Part shown: positions 7,851-14,750 of the stretch, in pieces
Layout of the letters: each line of letters begins with the position of its first letter
Numbering within the stretch: the first letter of the stretch is position 1
Source: an uncultured Streptomyces sp.
GTDB lineage: Bacteria > Actinomycetota > Actinomycetes > Streptomycetales > Streptomycetaceae
Direction of reading: 5' to 3'
Assembly (NCBI GenBank): GCA_946480485.1
Contig: CAMLJW010000073.1
Location: 1 to 15,823, forward strand
DNA length: 15,823 nucleotides
The notes under the pieces: generated by a model
What the model saw: the letters and a program-made list of their open reading frames with translations, nothing else
Databases searched by the model: none
Told to the model about the DNA's origin: nothing
Position numbers and translations under genes: made by a program

Positions 7851-8701
7851 CGTCCGCCCTCCGGACACAGGCCGCCGTAGCGGTGCACGGTGCCGGGACC
7901 GCCGTCGAGCCAGAAGAAGGGGTACGGCTCGGCGCACACCGCGCTCACCCCGTGGCCCAGGAAGCGGGGCAGTACGGCGCTGCCGGTCTGGGCGAACATC
8001 ACCAGCTGCTTGCCGTGCGCCAGCGCGTGCCGCCGCAGCGGCTCGAAGGTCCCGTTGCCCAGCGTCATCCCGGACACGAGCAGCGCCTCACAGCGGTCGG
8101 CCGCGGCGAGCGCGTCCGCTACGACCGCCTCTCCCCACTCGGTCAGCCCGCCCTTCAGGTCACAGGGCACATAGCTCAGGTCTCGCGAACGCAGCGCCTC
8201 CAGCAGGGAGTTGACGACTCCCACCACGAGCACGGTCGCGCCCGCCGGCGGATCGAGCAGCTCGGCGACGGCCTTCGCCCGGGCCCGGGACTTCTCCAGC
8301 GACGTCCCGGCGGGCAGCGGGACGGGCCGCGCCCCGTTCTCCGGAGTGTGCGGGGTGACGTGCATCAGATAGGCGTCCAACGCCGCCACCCGCACCGGCA
8401 GCAGCGGATGCTCCAGCAGCTGGGCCACGTCGGCGCCCACACACTCCTCGACCGCGTCGTCGGGCAGGGCTCCGGGCTCGACCGCGCACGAGCCGACGAC
8501 CCCGCCCAGACGCAGGCTGAGGACCTCGTTGCGGTAGCCGGTGCCGCGCCCGTCGTGCCGTACGGCCTGCCGCGTGGTGAAGGCCACGGCGATCCGCTGC
8601 GTGGCCGGATCCGGGCCGAGCTCACCGGCGCGGACGCCCGCCACGAGCTCGATGTACGTCTCGAACGGCGCCGTGCGGGACAAACCCGTGGCGGCGGTCA
8701 T
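7847..8701 (-). CDS. DUF364-like Rossmann-domain protein (putative heavy-metal chelation family)
   Basis: A 284-residue soluble protein. The C-terminal half (from about residue 155) begins GATVLVVGVVNSLLEALRSR and contains VSGMTLGNGTFEPLRRHA and VMFAQTGSAVLPRFLGHGV, matching the pattern of the DUF364 domain, which also has a GT-L-NGT segment followed by a proline-rich strand. The N-terminal half (IAVAFTTRQAV...GYRNEVLSLRLG) would correspond to the accessory DUF4213 domain. DUF364 has been tentatively linked to heavy-metal binding by structure, without a proven reaction. The ATG (8699-8701) overlaps the ligase stop and its own stop overlaps the PLP-enzyme start, so the three are translated together. 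Acidic and aromatic C-terminal segment PYPFFWLDGG is notable. Its function is unknown; a role in metal handling or as an unrecognised pathway enzyme is inference. Confidence 0.7.
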   Translation of the reverse strand: MTAATGLSRTAPFETYIELVAGVRAGELGPDPATQRIAVAFTTRQAVRHDGRGTGYRNEVLSLRLGGVVGSCAVEPGALPDDAVEECVGADVAQLLEHPLLPVRVAALDAYLMHVTPHTPENGARPVPLPAGTSLEKSRARAKAVAELLDPPAGATVLVVGVVNSLLEALRSRDLSYVPCDLKGGLTEWGEAVVADALAAADRCEALLVSGMTLGNGTFEPLRRHALAHGKQLVMFAQTGSAVLPRFLGHGVSAVCAEPYPFFWLDGGPGTVHRYGGLCPEGGR

Positions 8702-9954
8702 CGGAGCACCAGCCCGGACCGCAGCTCACCGAGCAGGACCTCGACACGGTCGCGGGCTCCCAGCCCCTCGGCATCGCCGGCCATGACGTGCCCGAGGTAT
8801 TCGTTGTTGCTGCCCGCCGCCTTCACCTGCCTGCCAGGCTCGGCGAGCTGCACTTCCAGCACGCCCGGCGCGTCCGGGAGTGCCGCGCCGTCGAGCGACT
8901 CGAGCGTGCCCGAGGTCTCCGGCACGAGAAAGCCGACGGCCGCGCTCCGCAGCCCGGTGTCGCTGCTCCGCAGGTCGGGCTCGCGGCCGAGGGACACCTC
9001 CACGAAGGCCGCCGCCAGGTCGATTCCGGTCACATGGCGGACGAGCTCCGTGATGCGGTTCCCGGCGGGCCGCGGATTGACCTCGACCACGCGCGGACCG
9101 GCGGAGGTCAGCTTGACCTCGGTGTGCGCGACCACGCCGTCCACCAGCCCGAGCGCCTTGAGCGCGCCCAGGGCGGTCTGCTCGGCGGCTTCGGCGTCAG
9201 CCGCCGACAGAGCGGCCGGGAACATGTGTCCGGTCTCGATGAACGCGGGCGCCCCGCCGATGCTCTTGTCGGTCACGCCCACCACATGGACCGTGCCCGC
9301 GTGCGACACCGTCTCGACGCTCACCTCGGGGCCGTCCAGCAGCTCCTCCAGCAGGACGGCGGGCTCCCGGCGCTGCCCGCGGGCGTTGACGGAGAAGTCA
9401 GCCAGCGCCCTTACGGCGGCGGTGAGTTGCTCCTCGTCGTCCACGCGCCGCACATACATGCCCGCGCACAGGTCGACCGGCTTGACGACCAGCGGGTATC
9501 CGATCTCCCGTGCCGCCCGGGCGATGTCGGCCCACTCCTCTTGCACGGCGAAGCGTGGCCCGGGCACCCCGGCCTCGGCGAGGAAACGGCGGGTGGCGTC
9601 CTTGCGGCAGGCGTTCTCGACCGCCTCCGGGGTCGAGCCCGGCAGATCCAGATGCCCGGCGATCCGCGCAACCGTCGGCAGGTAATAGTCACAGGAGGTG
9701 ATCACGCCGTCGAAGCGCAGCACCTTGTGCAACTGCTCGATCTGCGACAGCAGGGTGCCGGTGTCGTTGGTGTCGGCGGTGATGACATTGCGGGCGCCGA
9801 GCAGCGGGTGCGCCGCCCCCTCTGGCGCCGAGCGGAGGTAGTGGTGCAGATCGCGGGTGAGGAACGTGAACTCGTGCCCGCCCTCCCGGATCGCCCGAGG
9901 CAACAGTCTGCTCATCGACCCGACCCAGCTCTCGACCATCAGCAGATGAGCCAC
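8698..9954 (-). CDS. ATP-grasp ligase (L-amino acid ligase-like)
   Basis: A 418-residue ATP-grasp enzyme, the first gene of the operon. The N-terminal pre-ATP-grasp domain (residues 1-110) contains AHLLMVESWVGSM and DGVITSCDYY. The ATP-binding core shows YPLVVKPVDLCAGMYVRRV (K158), the adenine-contacting LLEELLDGPE, and the Mg-binding RVVEVNPRPAGNRITEL (E291, N293). This layout is that of carboxylate-amine ligases which join amino acids through an acyl phosphate, such as carnosine-synthase-like and dapdiamide/bacilysin-type enzymes. The GTG start (9952-9954) is preceded by AAGGGGAG at good spacing; no upstream in-frame start is better. Expected role: peptide-bond formation between the unusual amino acid from the PLP enzyme and another amino acid. 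Family call is strong, substrates unknown. Confidence 0.9.
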   Translation of the reverse strand: MAHLLMVESWVGSMSRLLPRAIREGGHEFTFLTRDLHHYLRSAPEGAAHPLLGARNVITADTNDTGTLLSQIEQLHKVLRFDGVITSCDYYLPTVARIAGHLDLPGSTPEAVENACRKDATRRFLAEAGVPGPRFAVQEEWADIARAAREIGYPLVVKPVDLCAGMYVRRVDDEEQLTAAVRALADFSVNARGQRREPAVLLEELLDGPEVSVETVSHAGTVHVVGVTDKSIGGAPAFIETGHMFPAALSAADAEAAEQTALGALKALGLVDGVVAHTEVKLTSAGPRVVEVNPRPAGNRITELVRHVTGIDLAAAFVEVSLGREPDLRSSDTGLRSAAVGFLVPETSGTLESLDGAALPDAPGVLEVQLAEPGRQVKAAGSNNEYLGHVMAGDAEGLGARDRVEVLLGELRSGLVLR

Positions 9955-9966
9955 AACTCCCCTTTT
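9949..9966 (-). promoter_or_regulatory. Ribosome binding site and GTG start of the ATP-grasp gene
   Basis: On the minus strand the leader reads AAAAGGGGAGTTGTG. The GGGGAG lies at a normal distance from the GTG, which decides this start for the first gene of the operon. Confidence 0.65.
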
Positions 9967-10035
9967 CGTGCGATCGGTTCAGGTGTCAGGGCAGCCCGGA
10001 CAGCCCTTCGGACGGGAGGGGGGCCGGGTTGGCGC

Positions 10036-10071
10036 CCCGCACACTGTAGCGATAATCATTTTCATTTACAA
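10036..10071 (-). promoter_or_regulatory. Promoter of the biosynthesis/transport operon
   Basis: On the minus strand, TTGTAA (10071-10066) and TACAGT (10048-10043) are separated by exactly 17 bases, a good match to a housekeeping sigma -35/-10 pair. Transcription would begin near 10036, leaving a leader of about 80 bases before the ligase GTG. The spacer is strikingly A/T-rich for this genome and contains the Fur-family repeat described separately. No experimental start is known to me. Confidence 0.65.
10050..10064 (-). promoter_or_regulatory. Zur-like (Fur-family) operator
   Basis: The 15-base minus-strand sequence TGAAAATGATTATCG is close to the actinobacterial Zur operator (roughly TGAAAATGATTTTCA). 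Its core GATAAT-C-ATTTTC on the plus strand is a 6-1-6 inverted repeat with one mismatch. It lies wholly inside the spacer of the operon promoter, so a bound repressor would block RNA polymerase. Iron control in Streptomyces mostly uses the DtxR-type DmdR box (TTAGGTTAGGCT-like), which this is not. That favours zinc over iron, though other Fur-family regulators cannot be excluded. Confidence 0.65.
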
Positions 10072-10091
10072 CCGACCGTCCGGAGAGACCC

Positions 10092-10297
10092 TTGTCCCGT
10101 CGCACGGCCCTGCTGTCGGCCCTCACGGCCGCAGCCGCCCTGCTGTCCGCGGCTCCCGTCGAAGCCGCGCCCCCTCTGGATATCGGCACTCCACTTCGGC
10201 GCCTGCCCCTACTCCGTGCCGAGGCCCGCACCCCCGGACCGCGTCGAGTGCGGACGGATCGGCGTCCCGCTCGACTGGAACCGTCCTCGGGTGGTTT
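10092..10297 (+). pseudogene. Secreted alpha/beta hydrolase (TAP-like), frameshifted N-terminal remnant
   Basis: From a TTG at 10092, preceded by GGAGAG, the frame encodes a clear signal peptide, SRRTALLSALTAAAALLSAAPVEAAP. Around 10176-10182 the homology shifts frame and continues WISALHFGACPYSVPRPA and DRVECGRIGVPLDWNRPR, the conserved start of mature tripeptidyl-aminopeptidase-like hydrolases (cysteine followed by VPLDW.RP). After that the family sequence stops abruptly, so several hundred residues including the catalytic serine are absent. It is transcribed divergently from the metal-regulated operon, with the operator between them, so it might once have shared that control. Family assignment rests on a short segment only. 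Confidence 0.6.
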
Positions 10298-10385
10298 CCC
10301 CGGCAGGCCTCGAAGGTGACTTTCGACGGTTCGGCGGGCTTCCATGCCTCGATGAGGTAGTCCGGGCGCCTGCAAGACGTCATCG
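10290..10385 (-). other. Coding-like fragment of unknown origin
   Basis: The minus-strand frame reads RRPDYLIEAWKPAEPSK followed by VTFEACRGNHPR, with almost every third codon base G or C, unlike the other frames here. It begins within the stretch between the hydrolase remnant and the YeiH gene and has no convincing start or end. I do not recognise the protein. It may be a scrap of a gene left by the same rearrangement that cut the hydrolase. Confidence 0.25.
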
Positions 10386-10408
10386 CGTCGGTGGTGCGGG
10401 GGCTGCGG

Positions 10409-11500
10409 TCAGAGTCGGCCCGTGAGTGCCTGGAGACCGAGTGAGGTGGCGCCGACGCCGGCCCACAGCGCCGCGCCCAGGAGCAGCGGCCGTGGCCCGG
10501 CGTCGCGAATCTGCGACGGGTTCAGCGTCAGACCGATACCCGTCAAAGACGTCGTGATCATGAAAGTGCCCGCAGTCGACAGGGCCGGAAGCCACGAGCC
10601 GGGGATCACGCCGACGGTGGCGGTCGCCGACGCGGCCAGGAAGCCGACGATGAACAGCGGGAACGCCCGCCAAGCCGTACCGCCGTCGAGGGTCTCCCAC
10701 CGGTTGGCACGTCGGCGCCGGGACTGCCACACCTGCAGGACCACGCAGATCGGCACGATCATGAGGCTGCGGGTCAGCTTCACCACGACGGCACATGCTC
10801 CGGCCGGCGTCCCGTAGGCGTAGGCGGCGGCCACGACCGAGGAGGTGTCGTTGACCGCGGTGCCGCTGAACAGTCCGAATGCCTGCTGGGACAGCCCGAG
10901 CAGGTGGCCGAGTGACGGATACAGCAGGACCGCGGCGATGTTGAACGTGAAGATGGTGCCCATCGCGTACGCGCCCCGGGCTTCCGCCGCCTTCACGACG
11001 GAGGTGACCGCCGCGATCGCCGACGCTCCGCAGATACCCGTCCCCACCCCGATCAGCAGCCGGGCCTCCGGGTGAACGTCCAGCAGGCGGCCGACGAACC
11101 AGGCGCCGCTCAGCGCCACCGCCAGGGTGCCCAGCATGACCGGCAGCGAACCGGCTCCCACCCGCAGCACCTCGCTCAGCGGCAGTCCGGTTCCGAGGAC
11201 GACGATGGACGCCTGGAGGACCTTCCGGGCGGCCGTGGCGAATCCCGGGCGCAGCCGCTCGACGGCCGCGGGCGCCGGAACCCCCCTCAGCAGAACTCCT
11301 GCACCGACGCCGACCACGAGCCCCAGCACCGGGCCGCCCACCGTCGGGACCAGCGTGCCCAGCCAGGTGGCCGGCAGCGCGAGCACCGTCGCGACGACCA
11401 GCCCGGGGAGCGTGTCGCCCACCGCCCGGTACAGACGCCCTGCGCGGCCGGGGGCGCCCTGCGGTGGTGGCTTGACCGGCACCGCGTACGACGATTCCAT
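10409..11500 (-). CDS. yeiH: YeiH-family (UPF0324) membrane protein, putative sulfate/sulfite exporter
   Basis: A 363-residue membrane protein with about ten hydrophobic helices. Two signature loops identify the family: GVGTGICGASAIAA and FSGTAVNDTSSVVAAA, both strongly conserved in YeiH/UPF0324. The helix pattern VLQASIVVLGTGLPLSEVL and the closing TSLTGIGLTLNPSQIRDAG.RPLLLG also fit. Members are annotated as putative sulfate exporters and are often adjacent to a LysR regulator, as here. Start ATG at 11498-11500 with TAAGGAGACGCA upstream is clear. The long N-terminal tail before the first helix is about 30 residues. Physiological substrate is not proven for the family; a link to sulfur oxyanions is suggested by the nearby AprA/AprB-like remnants. 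Confidence 0.87.
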   Translation of the reverse strand: MESSYAVPVKPPPQGAPGRAGRLYRAVGDTLPGLVVATVLALPATWLGTLVPTVGGPVLGLVVGVGAGVLLRGVPAPAAVERLRPGFATAARKVLQASIVVLGTGLPLSEVLRVGAGSLPVMLGTLAVALSGAWFVGRLLDVHPEARLLIGVGTGICGASAIAAVTSVVKAAEARGAYAMGTIFTFNIAAVLLYPSLGHLLGLSQQAFGLFSGTAVNDTSSVVAAAYAYGTPAGACAVVVKLTRSLMIVPICVVLQVWQSRRRRANRWETLDGGTAWRAFPLFIVGFLAASATATVGVIPGSWLPALSTAGTFMITTSLTGIGLTLNPSQIRDAGPRPLLLGAALWAGVGATSLGLQALTGRL

Positions 11501-11626
11501 TGCGTCTCCTTACGTCACGTCTCCTTCGCCGGCCCGCGGACCTTGGGGCCCGCGCCTTCCCCACCGCACGATCGCCGCGTTGGGCCGGGCTCCGGTAGAG
11601 ACCGAATTCCGAGGAGGTCATAAGCC
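11501..11626. promoter_or_regulatory. Divergent intergenic region between yeiH and the LysR gene
   Basis: This 126-base gap must carry both promoters, and LysR proteins usually bind in such a gap. I see two direct copies of GGCCCGCG about 18 bases apart near 11532 and 11549 and ribosome sites at each end (AAGGAGA for yeiH, GAGGAGGT for the regulator). I could not pick a convincing -35/-10 pair or a clean T-N11-A site. Confidence 0.4.
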
Positions 11627-12541
11627 GTGCTGATGGGGCTGCCGCCGGGTACGCCGGAGCTGAAGGTGCTGGATCTGTTGGTGTCGGTGGCGGAGACGGG
11701 CAGTCTCGGCCAGGCCGCCGGGCGGCATGGGATCAGCCAGCCGGCGGCGAGCATGCGGATCAGCGCGTTGGAACGCCAGCTCAGGCTGGTGCTGCTCGAA
11801 CGAGGCCCCACCGGTTCCCGGCTCACCCCGGCCGGAGCCGCCGTCGTCGACTGGGCGCGCCCGGTACTCGACGCGGCCCGCGCCCTGGTCAGCGGGGTCG
11901 CCGCGCTCCACGCCGACCAGCAGGGCCGGCTGCGGGTCGCCGCCTCGATGACGATCGCCGATCACCGGGTGCCGGGCTGGCTGATCACCCTGCACGGCAG
12001 AGCCCCGGAGACAAGAGTCGCGTTGCGGGTCGGCAACTCGTCACAGGTCGCCGACATGGTCCGCAGCCGCGAGGCCGACCTGGGATTCGTCGAGGGGCCG
12101 CACGCACCGCGCGGCCTGCGCAGCCGGGCGATCGACGACGACGAACTGGTCGTGGTGGTCGCACCGGGACACCCGTGGGCCAGACGCCGCACGCCCTTGC
12201 CGCTGCGGATGCTGGCCGCCACCCCGTTGATCCTGCGGGAACAGGGTTCGGGCACCCGTGACGCGCTACGCCAATTCCTCCAGGAGACCGGGGAGCTCGC
12301 GCCCCCCGCCGCCGAACTCGGCTCCACCACCGCGATCAAGTCGGCCGTGACCACCGGGGAGGCGCCCGCCGTCCTGAGCCGTCTCGCGGTGTCCGCCGAA
12401 CTCCATGATCGGCGGCTCATCAATGTGCCGCTGGAAGGGCCCCGCCCGCTACGCCGGAAATTCCGTGCCGTCTGGCTCCATGAGACGCCTTTGTCCGGCC
12501 CGGCGGCGACATTGCTGGCCCTTGCCACCCGCGGGAAGTGA
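11627..12541 (+). CDS. LysR-family transcriptional regulator
   Basis: A 304-residue regulator. The N-terminal winged helix-turn-helix spans about residues 13-70: LDLLVSVAETGSLGQAAGRH, then GISQPAASMRISALERQL as the recognition helix region and LLERGPTGSRLTPAGAAVVD as the wing, all canonical LysR features. The effector domain includes TRVALRVGNSSQVADMV and EADLGFVEGPHAP. The GTG at 11627-11629 follows GAGGAGGTCATAAGCC at good spacing; an ATG two codons later is spaced too far. It is divergent from the YeiH gene, the arrangement of YeiE/YeiH in enterobacteria, so regulation of that transporter is the obvious job. The ligand is unknown; sulfite is one possibility by analogy with YeiE-like proteins. 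Confidence 0.92.
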   Translation: MLMGLPPGTPELKVLDLLVSVAETGSLGQAAGRHGISQPAASMRISALERQLRLVLLERGPTGSRLTPAGAAVVDWARPVLDAARALVSGVAALHADQQGRLRVAASMTIADHRVPGWLITLHGRAPETRVALRVGNSSQVADMVRSREADLGFVEGPHAPRGLRSRAIDDDELVVVVAPGHPWARRRTPLPLRMLAATPLILREQGSGTRDALRQFLQETGELAPPAAELGSTTAIKSAVTTGEAPAVLSRLAVSAELHDRRLINVPLEGPRPLRRKFRAVWLHETPLSGPAATLLALATRGK

Positions 12542-12904
12542 TCGTGGTAGGTGCGTTGCCTCGGCCCGCGTACGCGTCATGCTCGTGTCTTGCCGCGGCC
12601 TCGGCCGGAGGCGGGACGCGCCCGCGGTCCCTGGCCACATCCCGGTAGCGCCCGCGGTCACACGGCCCCTGGCCGACTGCCGGAGCCTGAGCCCGCGCCC
12701 CTCGTCGGTGGTGCCCGCAAGCGCGTTGCGCCGCGGCCGACGTGGCGATACGGCCCGGCAGTAGCCCGTTGCCCCAGGTCAACGGCACGCCGCCACACGG
12801 CGAGACTGGCGTAACAAGCGCGCAATTCCAGCCACCGGCATGCGTAACAAGTGCTCCAGAGTATTCCGGCCATGAGAGGGACCATCGCTGGTAGCCGGGT
12901 GACA
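12542..12904. other. Gene-free stretch with imperfect direct repeats
   Basis: About 360 bases with no frame that looks like a real protein on either strand. It contains two near-identical GCGCCCGCGGTC copies 30 bases apart (12618 and 12648), and a GCGTAACAAG repeat pair (described separately). The DNA-binding half expected upstream of the UTRA remnant is not here, so this may be the replacement sequence of a deletion. Confidence 0.4.
12809..12854 (+). repeat. Pair of GCGTAACAAG direct repeats
   Basis: GGCGTAACAAGCGC (12808-12821) recurs as TGCGTAACAAGTGC (12841-12854), start to start 33 bases, about three helical turns. The second copy is preceded by GCATGC. Such spacing is compatible with a regulator binding site, possibly that of the lost GntR protein, but no regulator is identifiable. 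Confidence 0.4.
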
Positions 12905-13310
12905 GGAAGCCGTGTCGCACCAGTACGGCGTATCCGGGACGTGTTGCCGCTGCCCCTGGACGCCAGCTACCTGCCGGCGGACGTGGGGCGGCCCCTGCTG
13001 GGGATGGACCTGGCGCGGCACGACGTCTTCGGACTGCTCGAAGGGGGAACTCGGCCTGCCGCTCGGCGCGGCGGCGCTGTCCATCGAGGCGGTCGCCGCC
13101 GACCGGACGGTCGCCGACCTCCTTCGCGTGCCCGACGGCTTTCCCCTGCTGTTCCTCGAACGGCTGACGTACACCGACGAAGGCCGACCCATCGACCTCG
13201 AGTTCGTCCGCTTCCGCGGTGACCGGACATCGCTGGCCGGCCGGCTCCACCGCGCCCCCGACCCGACGCACCCGCTGCTGAACCACCGTCCTTCTCCCGA
13301 AAGGGGCTGA
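12905..13310 (+). pseudogene. GntR-family regulator, UTRA effector domain only, frameshifted
   Basis: The homology starts at VRRIRDVLPLPLDASYLPAD and runs VGRPLLGMDLARHDVFGLLE in one frame, then continues ELGLPLGAAALSIEAVAADR, PLLFLERLTYTDEGRPIDLE and FVRFRGDRTSLAGRLHR in the next frame, ending at TGA 13308-13310. This is a complete UTRA ligand-binding domain of the HutC/GntR group. The frame change falls in a run of five G (about 13045-13049); four G would restore one frame, giving LLEGELG. The N-terminal winged helix-turn-helix is absent upstream. It lies 5 bases before the flavoprotein gene, so it was probably that operon's own regulator. Confidence 0.78.
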
Positions 13311-13315
13311 CTTCC

Positions 13316-13921
13316 GTGCAGATCCCACCTCTGTCCGAGCGGCGCGAACTCGCCTGTGATGTCCTCATCGTCGGCGGCGGCACCGCCGGCACGATGGCGG
13401 CCCTCACCGCGGCCGCGAACGATGCCGACGTCCTGCTGCTGGAGAAAGCACATGTACGTCACTCCCGCGCGCTCGCCATGGGCATGGACGGCGTGAACAA
13501 CGCCGTCGTCCCGGGCAAGGCGACGCCGGAGGACTACGTCGCCGACATCACGCTCGCCAACGACGGCATCGTCAACCAGCGCACCATCTACGAGACCGCG
13601 ACCCGTGGCTTCGGCATGGTGCAGCGACTGGAGGGCTACGGCGTCAAGTTCGAAAAGGACGAGCACGGTGAGTACGCCGTGCGCAAGGTGCACCGCTCGG
13701 GCAGCTATGTGCTCCCGATGCCCGAGGGCCGTGACGTGAAGAAGGTCCTGTACCGCACCCTGCGGGCCCGCCACGTGCGTTCCCGGGTCACCATCGACAA
13801 CCGGATCATGCCGGTACGGGTGCTCACCCGGGACGGCCGCGCCATCGAAGCCGTCGGCTTCGACACCCGCAGCGGGGAGTTCTGGAGTCCCCGACCACCG
13901 ACGAACTCGCCGAGTTCCTGA
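13316..13921 (+). pseudogene. AprA/fumarate-reductase-like FAD flavoprotein, N-terminal fragment
   Basis: The GTG start at 13316 follows AAAGGGG. Residues 14-45 form the FAD dinucleotide fold, CDVLIVGGGTAGTMAALTAA and the acidic strand end VLLLEKA. Then come MGMDGVNNAVVPGKATPEDY and DGIVNQRTIYETATRGFGM, YGVKFEKDEHGEYAVRKVHR and SGSYVLPMPEGRDVKKVLYR, typical of adenylylsulfate reductase alpha/succinate dehydrogenase-type flavoproteins of actinobacteria. At about residue 189 (SGEF) the homology ends and the frame runs into unrelated sequence, stopping at 13919-13921. The rest of the FAD domain, the substrate domain and the C-terminal domain, several hundred residues, are missing. It cannot be catalytically competent. 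A deletion joined it to the HEAT-repeat gene in another frame. Confidence 0.82.
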
Positions 13922-14748
13922 CCGACCCCGACGCCGGCGTGCGGCGCACGGCGCTGACCGTGCTCAGCGAGGCGGCCGAGGACTGGGACGAGCCCTTGGC
14001 GGTGTTCGCGGCGGCCCTGTCGGACCCGGACGCGGCGGTGCGCCGTACCGCTGTCGAACTTCTTGGCGAACTGCGCGAGGTCCTGGTGACCGGCGAGCGG
14101 TTCACCGAGGCACTGCGCGAGGCGAGCAGGTCCGAGGACGCCGGCGTCCGCGTCGCCGCCGTGGGCGCCCTGTGGCGCCACCGGCTGTGCACCACCGAGG
14201 AGTTGGCGGCGCTGCTGCCCCACTCTATGGAGACCGTTCGCTGCGAGGTCGTGCTCGGGCTCGTCTCGCTGGACGCGCTGGACGCGCTGGACGAGGCCGC
14301 CGCCGACCCGGCGCCGGCGGTGCGGCTGGCCGTCGCCCGGGGCCTGGGATCGGTCGGTGACCCCCGCGGCGCGACCACCCTGACCGTGCTGGCCGAGGAC
14401 ACCGACGTCCTGGTGCGGGCCGCGGCCCTGTCGGCCATGGCCCACACCGGCTGCGCCGAACAGGCCGCGGCCGTGGCCACCGCCGCGCTCGCCGACCCCG
14501 CTTGGCAGGTCCGTCAAGGAGCGGCCGCCGCGCTGTCCGTGGCAGACCCGCACGAGGCGATCGCCCCGCTCATCGCCGCCACCCACGACACCAACCTGGA
14601 CGTCCGCAAGGCGGCGGTCCGGGCCCTGGGCTCCCGGCTGCCGGGCCGCCCGGAGATCCGGACGGCCCTGGAGGCCGCCCTGGCCGACGCCGACGCCGAC
14701 GTCCGTGCCTTCGCCCGCATGGCACTGGCCGCTTCCGACGCCGAGTGA
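13885..14748 (+). CDS. HEAT-repeat protein, N-terminus probably truncated
   Basis: Frame beginning ESPTTDELAEFLTDPDAG and running to TGA 14746-14748. It consists of about nine consecutive HEAT/PBS-lyase-like helical repeats of roughly 30 residues, each with the pattern L...L.DPD..VR..A...L, for example LSDPDAAVRRTAVELLGEL, ADPAPAVRLAVARGLGSVG and ALADADADVRAFARMAL. Such proteins are scaffolds that bind partner proteins; no catalytic residues are expected. No ATG or ribosome site is seen at its front. The first internal GTG (13939) lies inside repeat one, and the upstream sequence is flavoprotein in a different frame. It may be expressed poorly or not at all. Its place between flavoprotein and ferredoxin suggests it served their complex, either as a separate gene or a fused domain. 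Confidence 0.65.
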   Translation, partial: ESPTTDELAEFLTDPDAGVRRTALTVLSEAAEDWDEPLAVFAAALSDPDAAVRRTAVELLGELREVLVTGERFTEALREASRSEDAGVRVAAVGALWRHRLCTTEELAALLPHSMETVRCEVVLGLVSLDALDALDEAAADPAPAVRLAVARGLGSVGDPRGATTLTVLAEDTDVLVRAAALSAMAHTGCAEQAAAVATAALADPAWQVRQGAAAALSVADPHEAIAPLIAATHDTNLDVRKAAVRALGSRLPGRPEIRTALEAALADADADVRAFARMALAASDAE

Positions 14749-14750
14749 CG

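Noticed and set aside
9955..10035. Riboswitch or leader-peptide attenuator in the operon leader
   Set aside because: The roughly 80-base leader has only a short, mismatched AGGGC/GCCCT pairing and no recognisable aptamer or leader peptide.
10050..10064. Iron (DmdR/DtxR) box
   Set aside because: The sequence has no TTAGGTTAGGCT-like half sites; the Fur/Zur-type repeat fits much better.
8788..10425. Plus-strand open frame of 545 codons
   Set aside because: Antisense to the ATP-grasp gene. Only its last portion, beyond 10177, coincides with the shifted frame of the hydrolase remnant and was used there.
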